A stretch of 64,000 bases of DNA, from positions 457,569 to 521,568 of the forward strand of contig NZ_WBVQ01000002.1 of assembly GCF_008933165.1 (NCBI RefSeq), given 5' to 3'. The notes under the pieces are model-generated. The model searched no databases. It had not been told where the DNA came from and was given only the letters and a program-made list of their open reading frames with translations. The translations under genes were made by a program, and so were the position numbers. Origin of the DNA: Phaeocystidibacter marisrubri (lineage in GTDB: Bacteria > Bacteroidota > Bacteroidia > Flavobacteriales > Schleiferiaceae). Positions 56,601 to 63,779 of this stretch are shown piece after piece (the stretch's first letter is position 1; every line of letters starts with the position of its first letter).

Positions 56601-57900
56601 TTTTATTGGTGGTGGTATTGAGGTAGGATGTGTAATCGTATTCTATCGTGTTTCCCCATTGATCTACCACCTTAGTCAAGTACCATTTGGCGATATTGCC
56701 GTTTGTCCCTTCTTGTAAGACAGAATTCTGATCTAGCGTAGCACCATCCTCAGTTCCATAATAACGTACTGTATTCGAAGCGTCGGTTACTTTCCAAAAG
56801 TATTTGGTTGGATCTCCACCCAGACGTTCAATTTTCTGGTAGGACGTTTGTACTCTCGGAAAGAAACGACTACCACTAGGCTGGCGCAGTTGGACAATTA
56901 CATTTCCTGAAGAATCTTTAACTGCTTTATTGGGACGAAACCCACCTTCCTGAAATAGCGCTTCACCGTCGAGTACATATCCTTCACTTTCTTGAATGTC
57001 ATCAAAAACAGGAACACCCCATTTCGTATCGACACTTATACTGGAACTACCAATATTCCATCCCATGCCCATCCAACCTGTTCCTCCATCTGAATTATAG
57101 GAAACGGACAATGGCGGAGTCATTCCATTTCTGCCCTGCGGAATCCAGAGCGGATAATTAATATTTGCTGAACCCTGTCGATTGACACTTGGCGGCTGCA
57201 TAAGGCGCATCCCCGTAGCAGGATTTACTGGATCTATATCAGAAACACTCGTAGGTACATATGCATTCGCTTCTGGCATTTCTGGCGAAGTAATCAATCC
57301 CGCGAAATAATCCGTTTCACCGGGAACCATGGCCTCTATTCGTAGTATATCACGATCTGTTCTCAAGGTTTGAGCCGCTTTCCACGAACGCGTCACTCGG
57401 TCAAAGAATAAGACCTGAACATGGTCAATATCTGATATGGACTTCAATCGAGAGGCATCCACTCCAATAGCCACAGGATACGCGTGTTCATATTCACCAT
57501 CCATGCGATAAGCCTCCGCATTTCGTGTCACGTTATTGATGTGACTAGGGATAGATGATAGTTCAGCATCAAACGATACATAACCTCGCAAATCAACGGT
57601 CGAATCAAGCACTTCAAAATCGAGCGCTCTGGCGTAATTTCTAGAAGCGGTTGAAGTAATTGACGTACGTTCTTCTTCTGGTGCAGAGAAACTGTTGGAC
57701 GAACGTCTTGTAATGACTTCCGTATCCGCTTCAACAGGTTGAAAGTACGGGGTTGATACCACGGGCATCGCAGAGTATCTTTCACTTGACACCACAGGTA
57801 AACCAACCCTCAAATACATTGCGCTTGCCATCAAATCATTAGAGAGAAAAACCAAAACGGTAACAATGGCGGCTATCCTTGAGATACTATCCGTTCTCAT
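47641..57900 (-). CDS. Giant SpvB/TcdB/RHS toxin-complex-like protein with C-terminal toxin domain
   Basis: The 3419-residue product starts with a Sec signal (hydrophobic segment ~9-28). An SpvB-like domain follows at ~230-330 (PATGMRLMQPPS, PLSVSYNSDGG). Integrin-like/VCBS motifs follow: DFNGDGIPD (~640), DYNADGYPD (~727), DLNGDGYPD (~1376), DVNGDGIPD (~1460), DFNGDGLTD (~1545), DMNGDGAPD (~1636); then a TcdB middle-type region (YHEPVVRTHLSELENE) and RHS/YD repeats (~2190-3090). The RHS core at ~3100-3195 ends YYGARYYDNQLS...LSVDPM...DPNG. The last ~225 residues are a different domain with SHEYLSH (HExxxH, near residue 3344) and a nearby DEYRAYMRE. By analogy with TcB-TcC proteins the RHS shell encloses the C-terminal toxin. 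Unlike typical Tc proteins it has a Sec signal and no visible TcA gene. Confidence 0.9.
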   Translation of the reverse strand: MRTDSISRIAAIVTVLVFLSNDLMASAMYLRVGLPVVSSERYSAMPVVSTPYFQPVEADTEVITRRSSNSFSAPEEERTSITSTASRNYARALDFEVLDSTVDLRGYVSFDAELSSIPSHINNVTRNAEAYRMDGEYEHAYPVAIGVDASRLKSISDIDHVQVLFFDRVTRSWKAAQTLRTDRDILRIEAMVPGETDYFAGLITSPEMPEANAYVPTSVSDIDPVNPATGMRLMQPPSVNRQGSANINYPLWIPQGRNGMTPPLSVSYNSDGGTGWMGMGWNIGSSSISVDTKWGVPVFDDIQESEGYVLDGEALFQEGGFRPNKAVKDSSGNVIVQLRQPSGSRFFPRVQTSYQKIERLGGDPTKYFWKVTDASNTVRYYGTEDGATLDQNSVLQEGTNGNIAKWYLTKVVDQWGNTIEYDYTSYLNTTTNKMKSGGKGMHLSSITYTGFGSTSGRYHIIFNTAVGRKDGSVMMNYGFKVIDDRKLMSIDVKYDSQLLVKYVFGYNAYDQSTHFKTLLQYIAEERGGVEFYRHTMNYYERGLEYDSDPKILRMNHGTRYLSESPWYIKSVLNPLYTYIEPSPIRTSLTEGYSGSGRVGFGLALNESPFGITLTKENTVGAGISSSSSVSDVITQMRDFNGDGIPDVVIDEGDKVYYRPITRRANGTLQIGSKVRIYIDGISRTRNSSTGYQVEVIGPQAAQLTHMNVSFSDGNSEVLRDVIDYNADGYPDLIYPDGNTAKVLFGEMSDNGEYHFRGSSESTFNPVVKGQNAVAAPQGDNLQPMEIVRVWEAFETGQIRITGLASMYPGATGTAQVAVQHNEAFQNGGFQTITPTSPSSVAHFLYLNVAKGDKIFFRMRAGEDGQSDLVKWNPVIRYTSGNRLDGQNTNWGVSSSQAGFLLSSGEGATFQGDQEFRVQLNYSNNPIYSDEVNVAIDVYVNGVLSNTYYQTVEEGTSSSPTNSIAPFVGLTGSNYYKVAGLTSSDVVSLQFRLTSSSNILWTGLLWTPVVEFKNDCVNPVEELYPTPEYVTYNKLDEHGYQTDLGILSSGVDYQLLPVIDDAGVSSVIDKPDDVSQDVVYMTLKNSGVMAEKIAIVFDGVKGTITYKNVDMTQGVGPYDMAFVGKTTLNSSSFTSASKAYFTKTSIDQKAQIEFFAKGPYAQALLDYIQNNLAKFSLYSPSGLVRSITAYDLGFFHREIELLQMNYKHWGVFGWKPHEDSMNYPIQRAQLHIPLGNDPSAYDTTYIKNHPDEYDASKYKFWPLYAIRGENVGDLWGYQKSLITSDRNRDRYGINGQAIAAFRLAGGFSPILVNEFDQSTNLPSISVGPSDPKFTAQGLLTRSTSRSLGISSGTDPIAFAVSVSQLGLYSKQLSSFTDLNGDGYPDILVDDDVIKGQFTNPQGGLGAQVEVPRISILGQGTSLGGNAAWSGSYTTESRKFTLSGNLGAGYRASKSRTSIIDVNGDGIPDSYEDDLFSEKFRLGYGYGFEANVFDAIGTIRNHAYDISLSGNLAPIAVSYSWWVRSLSGGLNVNRAGNYSERFYFDFNGDGLTDYIDLTAADDLWLNTGSEFEAYDITGYNLTQGTENYNKSGSTGVSAQVTFTLGPILWGLKVPVTAGYSDNFSIDRLKTSFMDMNGDGAPDYVETEDGDLKVYYATFGDANKLKSVTNPLKGKFTITYEVVGNKQGYHEPVVRTHLSELENEKIYWDMPSAKWVMSSVVVSDGHLITDGTNDLDGVDEYETKFAYDGGIRIRREREFAGFTRVATIQPNQLGEREDFCAESNDFEIEKKRYIKDEYDCPFKLNYDTTSVRRTGQYNMNVLEYRAPKGTSPRDMGRYLYEQGILENTYLLHVHEWRDSVRVDTLNLGYDCSDPSVEYGAHHYDSWTHQHIELISDEGVDFELRLVESGVSKMSTYGGTLGEVIEQGAKDWLLVDEVYTSDNLPDYITVFPAVTDKRNINFPVVEDRSGINLQKYHLEFDKYFNVVWFEDFGTLNTAQVDTIPVDTIYTGHYEYLTQQNSCADLDMVPGLDVVPIDDYHYYVYVECDSPSYEPDTIYGLYENTSGCGNQEGIGPRAVCDGNELAEFTSTHRKWVIEETIIYKLVDKSTYDFRIIAVMDYFSPTSANNRTNVLQEHWVYTQSVSPSNIRRHSKVESLTTNKKAVQQMGQYLSPSDVMLTDFTYDAMGNLTQVEAPQVPGQGRPTTTFVYDSDVSQFVERVNNPYGDFACTIYDIGYQQVLQTTDINGQVMRFAFDQYRRPSRVWAPRELSSSSKEPTISFEYHPFDTHPYASTYHNTGNASTVVSYGSASTSCDALVPENTLDTVISTAAQTITFTDGLSRAIQVQTLTDWDDPSSGTDHSMGVARRVSGFSVYDKFGQVYVQHNDTLITGTSASTIAFETLLTDTMGKVKFDYLNRPTESMSLYPTGGASSNVDWSTTTVNRSWSVFNGESRYTEITNLDGKSRAYTYQDHKGRQVGSAQEGVSWAANMEITRFVYDELGQLDTVIDPANQKTTYQYDWVGRMIEEVHPDRGRTTNTYDLGGNLVSVSTEGTRESITNGQITFDYDLNRLVGKKMPAGSSNEDLYNVAFTYGQRGDGKNGAGRIVTVEQGDSSAPFLVETLKYDELGQTSFQSRVIKVPQKGFKTYTTNFRYDSFGRMLQMTYPDNEQLDYHYTDLGNLLWVDVSNGSCITVPNLIDTISYDGYDNIVYMKYGNGTKMNYGYHPVTRTLLSSDVLALPKGYPHQQQVMDRSYSYNSLGMISASEITPHRLFMATSSKLTTTYTYDGLMRLKEASTSMSSVSFDAADDPGTPPVTYSAYSGTVHEVSMDYDLSGRITNKVSDPQGSYPMTNLSSLDYSLSMVYDGSKKHKLTSSSEITPSDTANTTYDYNNSGSIKEINRNLSGSTLGSIRILWNEEQQMIADSNDRGIHHYVYDYNGERIMKASFTTSTVNINGDVYTQTGTLDAYKVYVNPYVVAEHFDTEDRLTFHYYMGMQRVASGRFTEQTYQSQQKAASESQDSSEDLVLNQLEEILSEFKLNKGEDYTREELESPASVIQSYPDLSSGKAEGMSTDLSPTTNDGVNEVNCGDRTTEVYWYHPNYLGSVDLITDLDGQVHQFFLYNAWGENMSEYNAQPQGFDSPYRFNGKEVDEETGLAYYGARYYDNQLSIWLSVDPMAMEGINLTMTSYQFTNNNPINLVDPNGTNANPVFDSDGNYIGNTSEGFVGDALIYSGTSQIDFSTMSADQALQDNNTSTMTSVIRNNQMRGEVFQKIMSSIVSNFDGQEIMNGIVFDYESIGSQIYWDASGDPTSNEFSYDPEKDRIYATMNTSISEYTVENIKNAVLSHEYLSHKILDYNSSDRDEYRAYMREMEYMLQTGNNVTPTYRLETMKRMMQYFQDAYPNADMSQAVQQWLYHFNRYTQP

Positions 57901-57930
57901 AATACTTAACTTATAAAGAGGAGAGATGAA

Positions 57931-59556
57931 TTATTTTGAGCGAACAACGAGCTTCACACTATAAACTGATGACCCCTGATGGAGGGTAACCGTATACGTG
58001 CCTGGAACAGAAAGTGGAGCTATAGATTGAATGATTTCTTCAGAGTAATCCACAGGAATGGATTGGTGAATCTTACCATTCATATCTGACACTGTCATGC
58101 GTAGAGATTCCGAAGAAGGCATATTCCTCACTTCTAGAGTGGACGATTGGCCCGTCTGGACTGGATCGGGATAGACTCGAATATCCAACTCCTCCAATCC
58201 GATTGAAGAACGATTAGAAGTTGATTGGATTCTCACAATCTCAGAGCTAATCATTTCACCATCTGCGTCCAAAACAGATACCACATATTGTCCTTCTCGC
58301 AAGAATCGACGAGCATGGGTGCCACTAATGTGTTCTGATATCAAAGTGCCATCACTCATGGACTGAGTTTCCAAAACCCATTCTCGATCACCAATCAACT
58401 CTGTTACGACATTCAAATCTCCGCTTTCTGGATATGTAAATATCTCAAGACAGTCTGAGTTCTGTGAGTTGGTGAAAAAATAATGTCGATAATCGGTCAA
58501 TTCCGAGAGTGGAATCTTGTATAAGAAATCTGACCCCTCATAACTATCGATGGGCAGATATAGATTCCAATACCCATCAGATAAAAACAAAGAGTCACGC
58601 TTATCAACTTCGGATGAAGGAACCTTTAGCAGTAGGTATTCGGCCTGTGATTGCCAATTCTGAAGTTGAAATTTCCAATTATGTAGAATGTGTGACTCTG
58701 CGGAAGGAATTGGACAATGAATAGCGTTGGCTCCTTTCGATTTTTTCTCTGAAAAGATGATAAAGGATTCATCTGCTATTTCAACTGTTGGCATCTGCCC
58801 AATGGAATCAAAATGATCAAGAGCCACCATTACCGATGCCCCTTGAGTAGTGACGGTCTGAGACTGATAGAAAGACTGATCATCTGAGCGTCCTAGTCCA
58901 ATAACTCTATTTCTATAAAGCCTATCTACCCTAGTATTCCAATACGTGTACTCATCTGGACGGAAATAATCTTGATACTCTGTTTCCGAATTATCTGTTA
59001 TGGTAACCGAGTATTTCAACGCCAAGTAGGTATGTACCTTGCGCATTTCATCGCGATTGAGTCGTCCGGGAAACACAATAAACTCAGCAAGTGAAAACAA
59101 GGAAGTATCCCCTACTTGAATCTCTGAAAAACCTCTATGAGCAAACCTGCGAGATCTTTGAATTTCAAGCGACATTATCACTGGCACGTCTTCTTTGAAG
59201 TCAATTTCAGAGAAACTAACACCGTGTGCTACGCCTTCATCGCTTATCGCCACATCACCCAGCCTTAGAAACTGAGCTCCACGCTCGGTGTTAAAGCTTG
59301 GTTTTAACACCAAAAACAACGTCGAAGCCCCCGTGAGATGTAGCTGTTCGACATCTATTCGATTTTCAAAATTTAACAGATTGAATGTGTAGTAATTACC
59401 TACCGTTTTTGACAAATCCGACTCTGAATACCAAAGACTTGAGCCTTGAACTCCCCCAGGAGCTTGTTGAGAATAGACACCTAATGAAACAGATAAGAAA
59501 GCAATACATCCCCACACCCGGTACGTGCGGTAAAATCCATGCGAAAGAGAGACCAT
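57931..59556 (-). CDS. T9SS type A sorting domain protein, partner gene of the RHS protein
   Basis: The 541-residue product has a Sec signal, then a LamG/concanavalin-like ligand-binding region (~30-190). A Bacteroidota surface-protein segment follows (LYRNRVIGLGRSDDQSFYQSQ-type block, ~215-235), and a T9SS type A sorting domain closes the protein (IRVYPDPVQTGQ, VSDMNGKIHQ, PGTYTVTLHQ). It lies 30 bp upstream of the giant RHS gene on the same strand, so they are co-transcribed. The pairing suggests a surface protein that helps secretion, display or target recognition of the RHS toxin; this is inference. No -7 box is seen upstream. Confidence 0.8.
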   Translation of the reverse strand: MVSLSHGFYRTYRVWGCIAFLSVSLGVYSQQAPGGVQGSSLWYSESDLSKTVGNYYTFNLLNFENRIDVEQLHLTGASTLFLVLKPSFNTERGAQFLRLGDVAISDEGVAHGVSFSEIDFKEDVPVIMSLEIQRSRRFAHRGFSEIQVGDTSLFSLAEFIVFPGRLNRDEMRKVHTYLALKYSVTITDNSETEYQDYFRPDEYTYWNTRVDRLYRNRVIGLGRSDDQSFYQSQTVTTQGASVMVALDHFDSIGQMPTVEIADESFIIFSEKKSKGANAIHCPIPSAESHILHNWKFQLQNWQSQAEYLLLKVPSSEVDKRDSLFLSDGYWNLYLPIDSYEGSDFLYKIPLSELTDYRHYFFTNSQNSDCLEIFTYPESGDLNVVTELIGDREWVLETQSMSDGTLISEHISGTHARRFLREGQYVVSVLDADGEMISSEIVRIQSTSNRSSIGLEELDIRVYPDPVQTGQSSTLEVRNMPSSESLRMTVSDMNGKIHQSIPVDYSEEIIQSIAPLSVPGTYTVTLHQGSSVYSVKLVVRSK

Positions 59557-59720
59557 GGTTGAAAGAGTTAGGTTTTAGAGAGAATATGGAGTGGAATTTA
59601 AAAATAAAAGATGGATGAAAATGTTAAAATTGTAATTTCTATTCGAAATGTAGCAGGTTTACTCTTCTGTGAGCTAAATGCTCCTTAGTTTAGACTAACA
59701 TATTCTTCAACATCTGAAAC

Positions 59721-61760
59721 ATGAAATCTCTCATCTCTTTCATTCTGCTTTCGCTTTCAATCTCAACGTTGGCACAAACCACATTGACTGTCACCAACCT
59801 AAATGACTCAGGACCGGGATCTCTTCGTCAGCAGATCTTCAACAGCAATGCTGGGGATACCGTACAATTTGACCCAGCTCTTTTGGCCAATGGCAGTGAT
59901 ACCTTACACTTACTTTACACCATCAGCCTAACTCACGGACTAACCATTAAGGGAGGGAATGTCAATTTAGACACACTTTACATAAGCGGTGGTGATTCTG
60001 TACAGTTGTTTTACATCGATAAGAGCACAAACCCCGGAGGAGTTTTTTACTTTGATAACCTGGCGCTCATTAACGGCAAAAGCCTATTAGAAGGAGGGGC
60101 TATTTACTGTACCGATGCGGACTCACTCATCCTTAATAATTGTGTTTTTAGAAACAATACCAGTGGCATAAACTACGGAGGTGGTGCAGTCCTCGTTAGA
60201 TATGGCTATTGTGAAGTTGTCAACAACAAATTTGAAATCAATACCGCTTACAACCGAGGTGGTGGCATTCGATCCGTTTTTAATGACAGCATTTATTTAG
60301 AAGATTGTACTTTCAAGAATAACATCGCCAATGAAGGAGGGGGCGTTTTTATCGTAGGATCACCATTTCATCTAAAGGCTTGTACTTTCTCCAGAGACTC
60401 CGCTTTATCGTATGAAGGAGGCGGAATCTCCATTCAAGGTTCAGATTTTGGACGATTGGACGATTGCAACTTTATACAGAATTACACAACTTCACAGGGA
60501 GGCGGCTTGGCCTCCTACTATAGTGATAGTATCGTCATCAACAGATGTTACTTTGAATCAAACATTGCAAATTCTGCAGCAGGAGCTGTAATGTTTACCG
60601 GGACTAAGACAGACTTATCTTACTCCACATTTTCAAATAACCAAGCAGACTATGGAGGAGCACTCTATCTCATTAACGGAGGCATGCTTAATCTTTATAC
60701 CTGCACATTCTCAAACAACATTGCACGTACGGAATCAAATGACGTAAGGGGAACAGGCATTAATTACAATATAGATAAGTGCACCTTTATCAATACCCGC
60801 AACACTAGACGACTCTTTCAAGCTCCCGGAAGCGGAATGAACATCACCAGTTCTGTTTTTCACTATCGAAACTCCAGCTTCGTTGGAGGCTGGTCAAACA
60901 TTACCTCTGGCGGTAACAATGTCTTTTCTAAAAGTGTCCCGTTTAGCATTGCCTCAGATGTTGACAATCTCTCGGGTATTTCATTGCTGTTTGAACCGCT
61001 ATCCGCTAGTCAGAACATGCCACCTGTTCGACTTCCTAAAGACTCTACAAACTACATCTTGAATGCGGGCAACCCCACAGATTTCTCAGACGCACAAAAC
61101 GGCCCCATCTATGGACGTAGAGATATAGGTGCCGCCGAACGACCTGTCATTTCGTATGACACCACTTCTGCGTGTACTCCCGTAAACTGGTGGGGAAACA
61201 CCTATAGCACCGCTGGCACGTATACAGATACGGCCTTTAATTCCAATTCCATTGACTCTGTGGGGGTCTTGATCCTAATGCGTCAAGATACTTCGGTGTA
61301 TGATTTAAATGGGACCTTGTATGCCAGTGAACAGGATACCAATACTACCTACCAATGGGTGGATTGTACTAACAACTACGCCATCATTACAGGCGCTACA
61401 AGTCGAGGTTTTATTCCACCTGCCAATGGTTCCTACGCTGTAATTCTCACCAATCAAAATTGTGTGGATACCTCCTCTTGTATCAGCTACAATCGATTTA
61501 GCATTTCCGAAAGAAGTTCAACTGAAGATTGGTTGACGTTCTATCCTAACCCATCATCAGGAACTATTCACTATTCATTCACCGGCAATGCACCGACACA
61601 AGTAGAGGTACTTGATCTAAGCGGGCGCAATATCACGACGTTTGAACTTGATGGAGAATCAACTCTTCACCTCACTAATCTTGTGAGTGGAACGTACCTA
61701 CTCCGCTGGATAAGCAATGATGGCAACGTACAAGTAGATAGGATTTGTGTGGGGTTTTAG
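59721..61760 (+). CDS. T9SS-sorted right-handed beta-helix protein
   Basis: The 679-residue product has a signal peptide (MKSLISFILLSLSISTLAQ), the beta-helix entry block LTVTNLNDSGPGSLRQQI, and repeated parallel beta-helix turns to about residue 370 (patterns such as GGGI..N......CTF.NN). A region of unknown fold follows. The last ~75 residues are a T9SS type A sorting domain (FYPNPSSGTIHYS, VLDLSGRNI, LVSGTYLLRW). It should be a surface or secreted adhesin or polysaccharide-active protein. It is divergent from the RHS operon, with 164 bp between; a near match TAgtTTAG lies upstream. Confidence 0.85.
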   Translation: MKSLISFILLSLSISTLAQTTLTVTNLNDSGPGSLRQQIFNSNAGDTVQFDPALLANGSDTLHLLYTISLTHGLTIKGGNVNLDTLYISGGDSVQLFYIDKSTNPGGVFYFDNLALINGKSLLEGGAIYCTDADSLILNNCVFRNNTSGINYGGGAVLVRYGYCEVVNNKFEINTAYNRGGGIRSVFNDSIYLEDCTFKNNIANEGGGVFIVGSPFHLKACTFSRDSALSYEGGGISIQGSDFGRLDDCNFIQNYTTSQGGGLASYYSDSIVINRCYFESNIANSAAGAVMFTGTKTDLSYSTFSNNQADYGGALYLINGGMLNLYTCTFSNNIARTESNDVRGTGINYNIDKCTFINTRNTRRLFQAPGSGMNITSSVFHYRNSSFVGGWSNITSGGNNVFSKSVPFSIASDVDNLSGISLLFEPLSASQNMPPVRLPKDSTNYILNAGNPTDFSDAQNGPIYGRRDIGAAERPVISYDTTSACTPVNWWGNTYSTAGTYTDTAFNSNSIDSVGVLILMRQDTSVYDLNGTLYASEQDTNTTYQWVDCTNNYAIITGATSRGFIPPANGSYAVILTNQNCVDTSSCISYNRFSISERSSTEDWLTFYPNPSSGTIHYSFTGNAPTQVEVLDLSGRNITTFELDGESTLHLTNLVSGTYLLRWISNDGNVQVDRICVGF

Positions 61761-61822
61761 GGGTTTCAGATGTTTAAGGGGTTTATGACGAGAGGCACTT
61801 CCCCTTTATCCGCCACCGCAAG

Positions 61823-61957
61823 ATGTATTCGGAGTTGCGTGACGAAAGCACAATGATATACTTTCCCTTTCAAAGAAAAGATCGCGAGGAGGCCATGACA
61901 CTGAAAAACGAATCTCTCCTCGAGAAAGGATACGAGGTGATTAACTCTTTACATTGA
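61823..61957 (+). CDS. 44-codon ORF or gene remnant
   Basis: ATG at 61823, TGA at 61955-61957; the frame is open back to 61778 (RHFPFIRHRKMYSELRDEST). The end reads FQRKDREEAMTLKNESLLEKGY. The charge pattern is protein-like, but there is no family match, promoter or operon partner. It may be the leftover 3' end of a deleted gene. Confidence 0.25.
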   Translation: MYSELRDESTMIYFPFQRKDREEAMTLKNESLLEKGYEVINSLH

Positions 61958-62006
61958 ACCACGCGAAAGGATTCGCGCGGTAGTTCGGGGTCATCCGTCA
62001 TCCATC

Positions 62007-62034
62007 ACCCGACACCCGACACCCGTCACCCACC
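62007..62034. repeat. Degenerate heptamer tandem repeat (ACCCGAC)4
   Basis: Four adjacent 7-bp units: ACCCGAC, ACCCGAC, ACCCGTC, ACCCACC. Similar CATC/CATCC triplets flank it. No function is apparent. Confidence 0.7.
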
Positions 62035-62051
62035 ATCCCCATACCGAAAAC

Positions 62052-62081
62052 AAAAAACCACTCCCGGGTGAGAAGTGGTTT
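62052..62081 (-). terminator. Terminator on the minus strand downstream of the O-antigen ligase gene
   Basis: Stem AAACCACT/AGTGGTTT (62055-62062 with 62074-62081), 11-nt loop, followed on the minus strand by six T. It lies ~270 nt beyond the ligase stop, so either the mRNA has a long 3' end or a small RNA ends here. Confidence 0.7.
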
Positions 62082-62348
62082 CTGTTGGATGGCATTCGTC
62101 CTTGGACTTCTGCTCATTGGTGGAAAGTTGCCGCGAATAGTCTCCTCGATTTTCAGAGCACGACAAGTACGGTTCGCGACATTAGGTCAGCACCTCAATA
62201 CTGTACATTATGCAATGATAGCACAGCGAAGCACTACGTTAAACGTCCTGCCAAGTTGGTGAGAATTAATTACAATTGCAACGAATAGTGTGCAATCCTT
62301 CACGACACCGAGGCCTCGTAAGTAATTTTGACTTCGGCGGTGCTTGAG

Positions 62349-63779
62349 TTAGCGCTGCTTTTGATTGGAAGGGTGCCGATAGAAAGTGTCAATCACGACG
62401 ATGACTGCCGTGAAGCCCCAAACCGGCGCGGCTGCCTTGTCCATGTCCAAGAAGTTGTTCAGGAATCCATGAGTAAAGTAGGTAACCAATCCCAACATGG
62501 CCACGAGGGCTAAGTAGCCGAGTTCGTCGGACTTTGCCTTTCTATACGCCCTGATTCCATAAACCATCATGGTGGTTACAAGAACGAGTACAATTAGCAA
62601 TCCAGGCCAACCTTGTTCGGCTAGCGGACCAATGTATTCACTATGCGCATTCCCCATATTCCCTGCATTCGTAGAGATAATGGTCTTTTCATATGGCTTC
62701 TGAAAAGGTGCATATTCAAACATGTATACTCCTGGTCCCCAACCCGTATGTGGGCGTTCATTAAACATCCTAAAGGCGGATGTCCATCGATTAATTCGCT
62801 CGAGATTGGATGCATCTGTGGAGACGTTAGTCATGGATTGAACGTGCTCTCCTAAATCGTCCGAACTCACTTGATCGTTCTTCGATAACTTCTGAAATAT
62901 CTGGTCGCTATACCCATATACCATCCCCAAAGCGACAAACGCCGTAACGAGCAAAGCGTTAAAATTGACGCGGTATTTTACTAGCAAATACACAATACCG
63001 GCAGCAACGATACTCAACCACGCAGCACGTGTAAACGATAAGATGATGGCCGCAGTCAAAATCATTAACAATAGGAATGCAACAGCGCGAATCCAGAGGA
63101 TGTTCTTCTTTAAAACGAAGTACAGCGACACGGGAAAATACATAGCCAAGACAGCTCCATACGATGTGTGTTCTTTGAAGACAGGCCACATTACCCAAAC
63201 CGAAGATTCCTTGCTAAATCCATGAGCTGCGTGCTGCGACATGGTGTACAATCCAGCTATACAAAGCGGAATGAGAAACAGCCAATAGAACCAATTGATT
63301 TTCCTTTCATCTTTGAAAATCTGCGACATCAAGTAGAAGTACGGCACGATGAACCAAATGCGCGCAATGAGATACTTGATGGACACATCGGGTCTTTCAC
63401 TTAGAATGGTGGTAATCCCCATCCAAATAAGCGAGAGGCCAATGGTAATGGCAATGGGATGACGAAGCACTTTCAAATCTACCTTCCCACTCTGTATAAA
63501 GCGAAAGAGAAGTAAGCCGGTAATCCCAGCTAAAATAGGCTCCGTTGGCAAACTGAGTCCAACGTTGAAATTCTTATCTGTAAGGGTTACCGAAAGCGGC
63601 GTAGCGAAAATGACAAACAGCATCAAGATGTCGAGTTTCAGCAATGCAGCTGCAACAACGATCAAACCAAATGGAATAGCCATCAGAGCAAAATTCTCCG
63701 TTACTATTGCAATGGCATTCAGGAGGATGACTAATATGCCTCCCCCGTAAATCAGTAGCTGTTCCCGTTTTCCGTTCAC
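62349..63779 (-). CDS. O-antigen ligase / Wzy-type polymerase family membrane protein
   Basis: The 476-residue protein has about twelve membrane helices and one large periplasmic loop (~residues 290-390) with the Wzy_C pattern: LSFTRAAWLSIV, NERPHTGWGPG and NAHSEYIGPLAEQGWPGLL. Members join O-antigen or other glycans to a lipid or protein acceptor, or polymerise them. The start is GTG at 63779, overlapping the stop of the Wzz-like gene by 4 bases (GTGA). Chain-length regulator next to ligase/polymerase points to a surface polysaccharide locus that extends past the window. Confidence 0.88.
   Translation of the reverse strand: MNGKREQLLIYGGGILVILLNAIAIVTENFALMAIPFGLIVVAAALLKLDILMLFVIFATPLSVTLTDKNFNVGLSLPTEPILAGITGLLLFRFIQSGKVDLKVLRHPIAITIGLSLIWMGITTILSERPDVSIKYLIARIWFIVPYFYLMSQIFKDERKINWFYWLFLIPLCIAGLYTMSQHAAHGFSKESSVWVMWPVFKEHTSYGAVLAMYFPVSLYFVLKKNILWIRAVAFLLLMILTAAIILSFTRAAWLSIVAAGIVYLLVKYRVNFNALLVTAFVALGMVYGYSDQIFQKLSKNDQVSSDDLGEHVQSMTNVSTDASNLERINRWTSAFRMFNERPHTGWGPGVYMFEYAPFQKPYEKTIISTNAGNMGNAHSEYIGPLAEQGWPGLLIVLVLVTTMMVYGIRAYRKAKSDELGYLALVAMLGLVTYFTHGFLNNFLDMDKAAAPVWGFTAVIVVIDTFYRHPSNQKQR

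Larger units (their letters stand above)
61761..62348. other. 588-bp stretch without a convincing gene
   Basis: It contains a short plus-strand open stretch (61778-61957), a degenerate heptamer repeat (62007-62034), a minus-strand terminator (62052-62081) and an inverted repeat (GTCGCGAA/TTCGCGGC-type arms, within about 62130-62190 on the plus strand). Plus-strand ORFs at 62068-62288 have no protein-like character. The minus-strand part between the O-antigen ligase stop (62349) and the terminator could be a long 3' UTR or a small RNA. Confidence 0.4.

Noticed and set aside
61823..62034. Repeat stretch considered as a CRISPR remnant
   Set aside because: Units are 7 bp, adjacent, with no spacers and no cas genes in the window.
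62068..62288. Two overlapping plus-strand ORFs (64 and 67 codons), one with a hydrophobic stretch
   Set aside because: They run through the terminator stem and the inverted repeat, have no promoter and read in two frames with no protein-like pattern.
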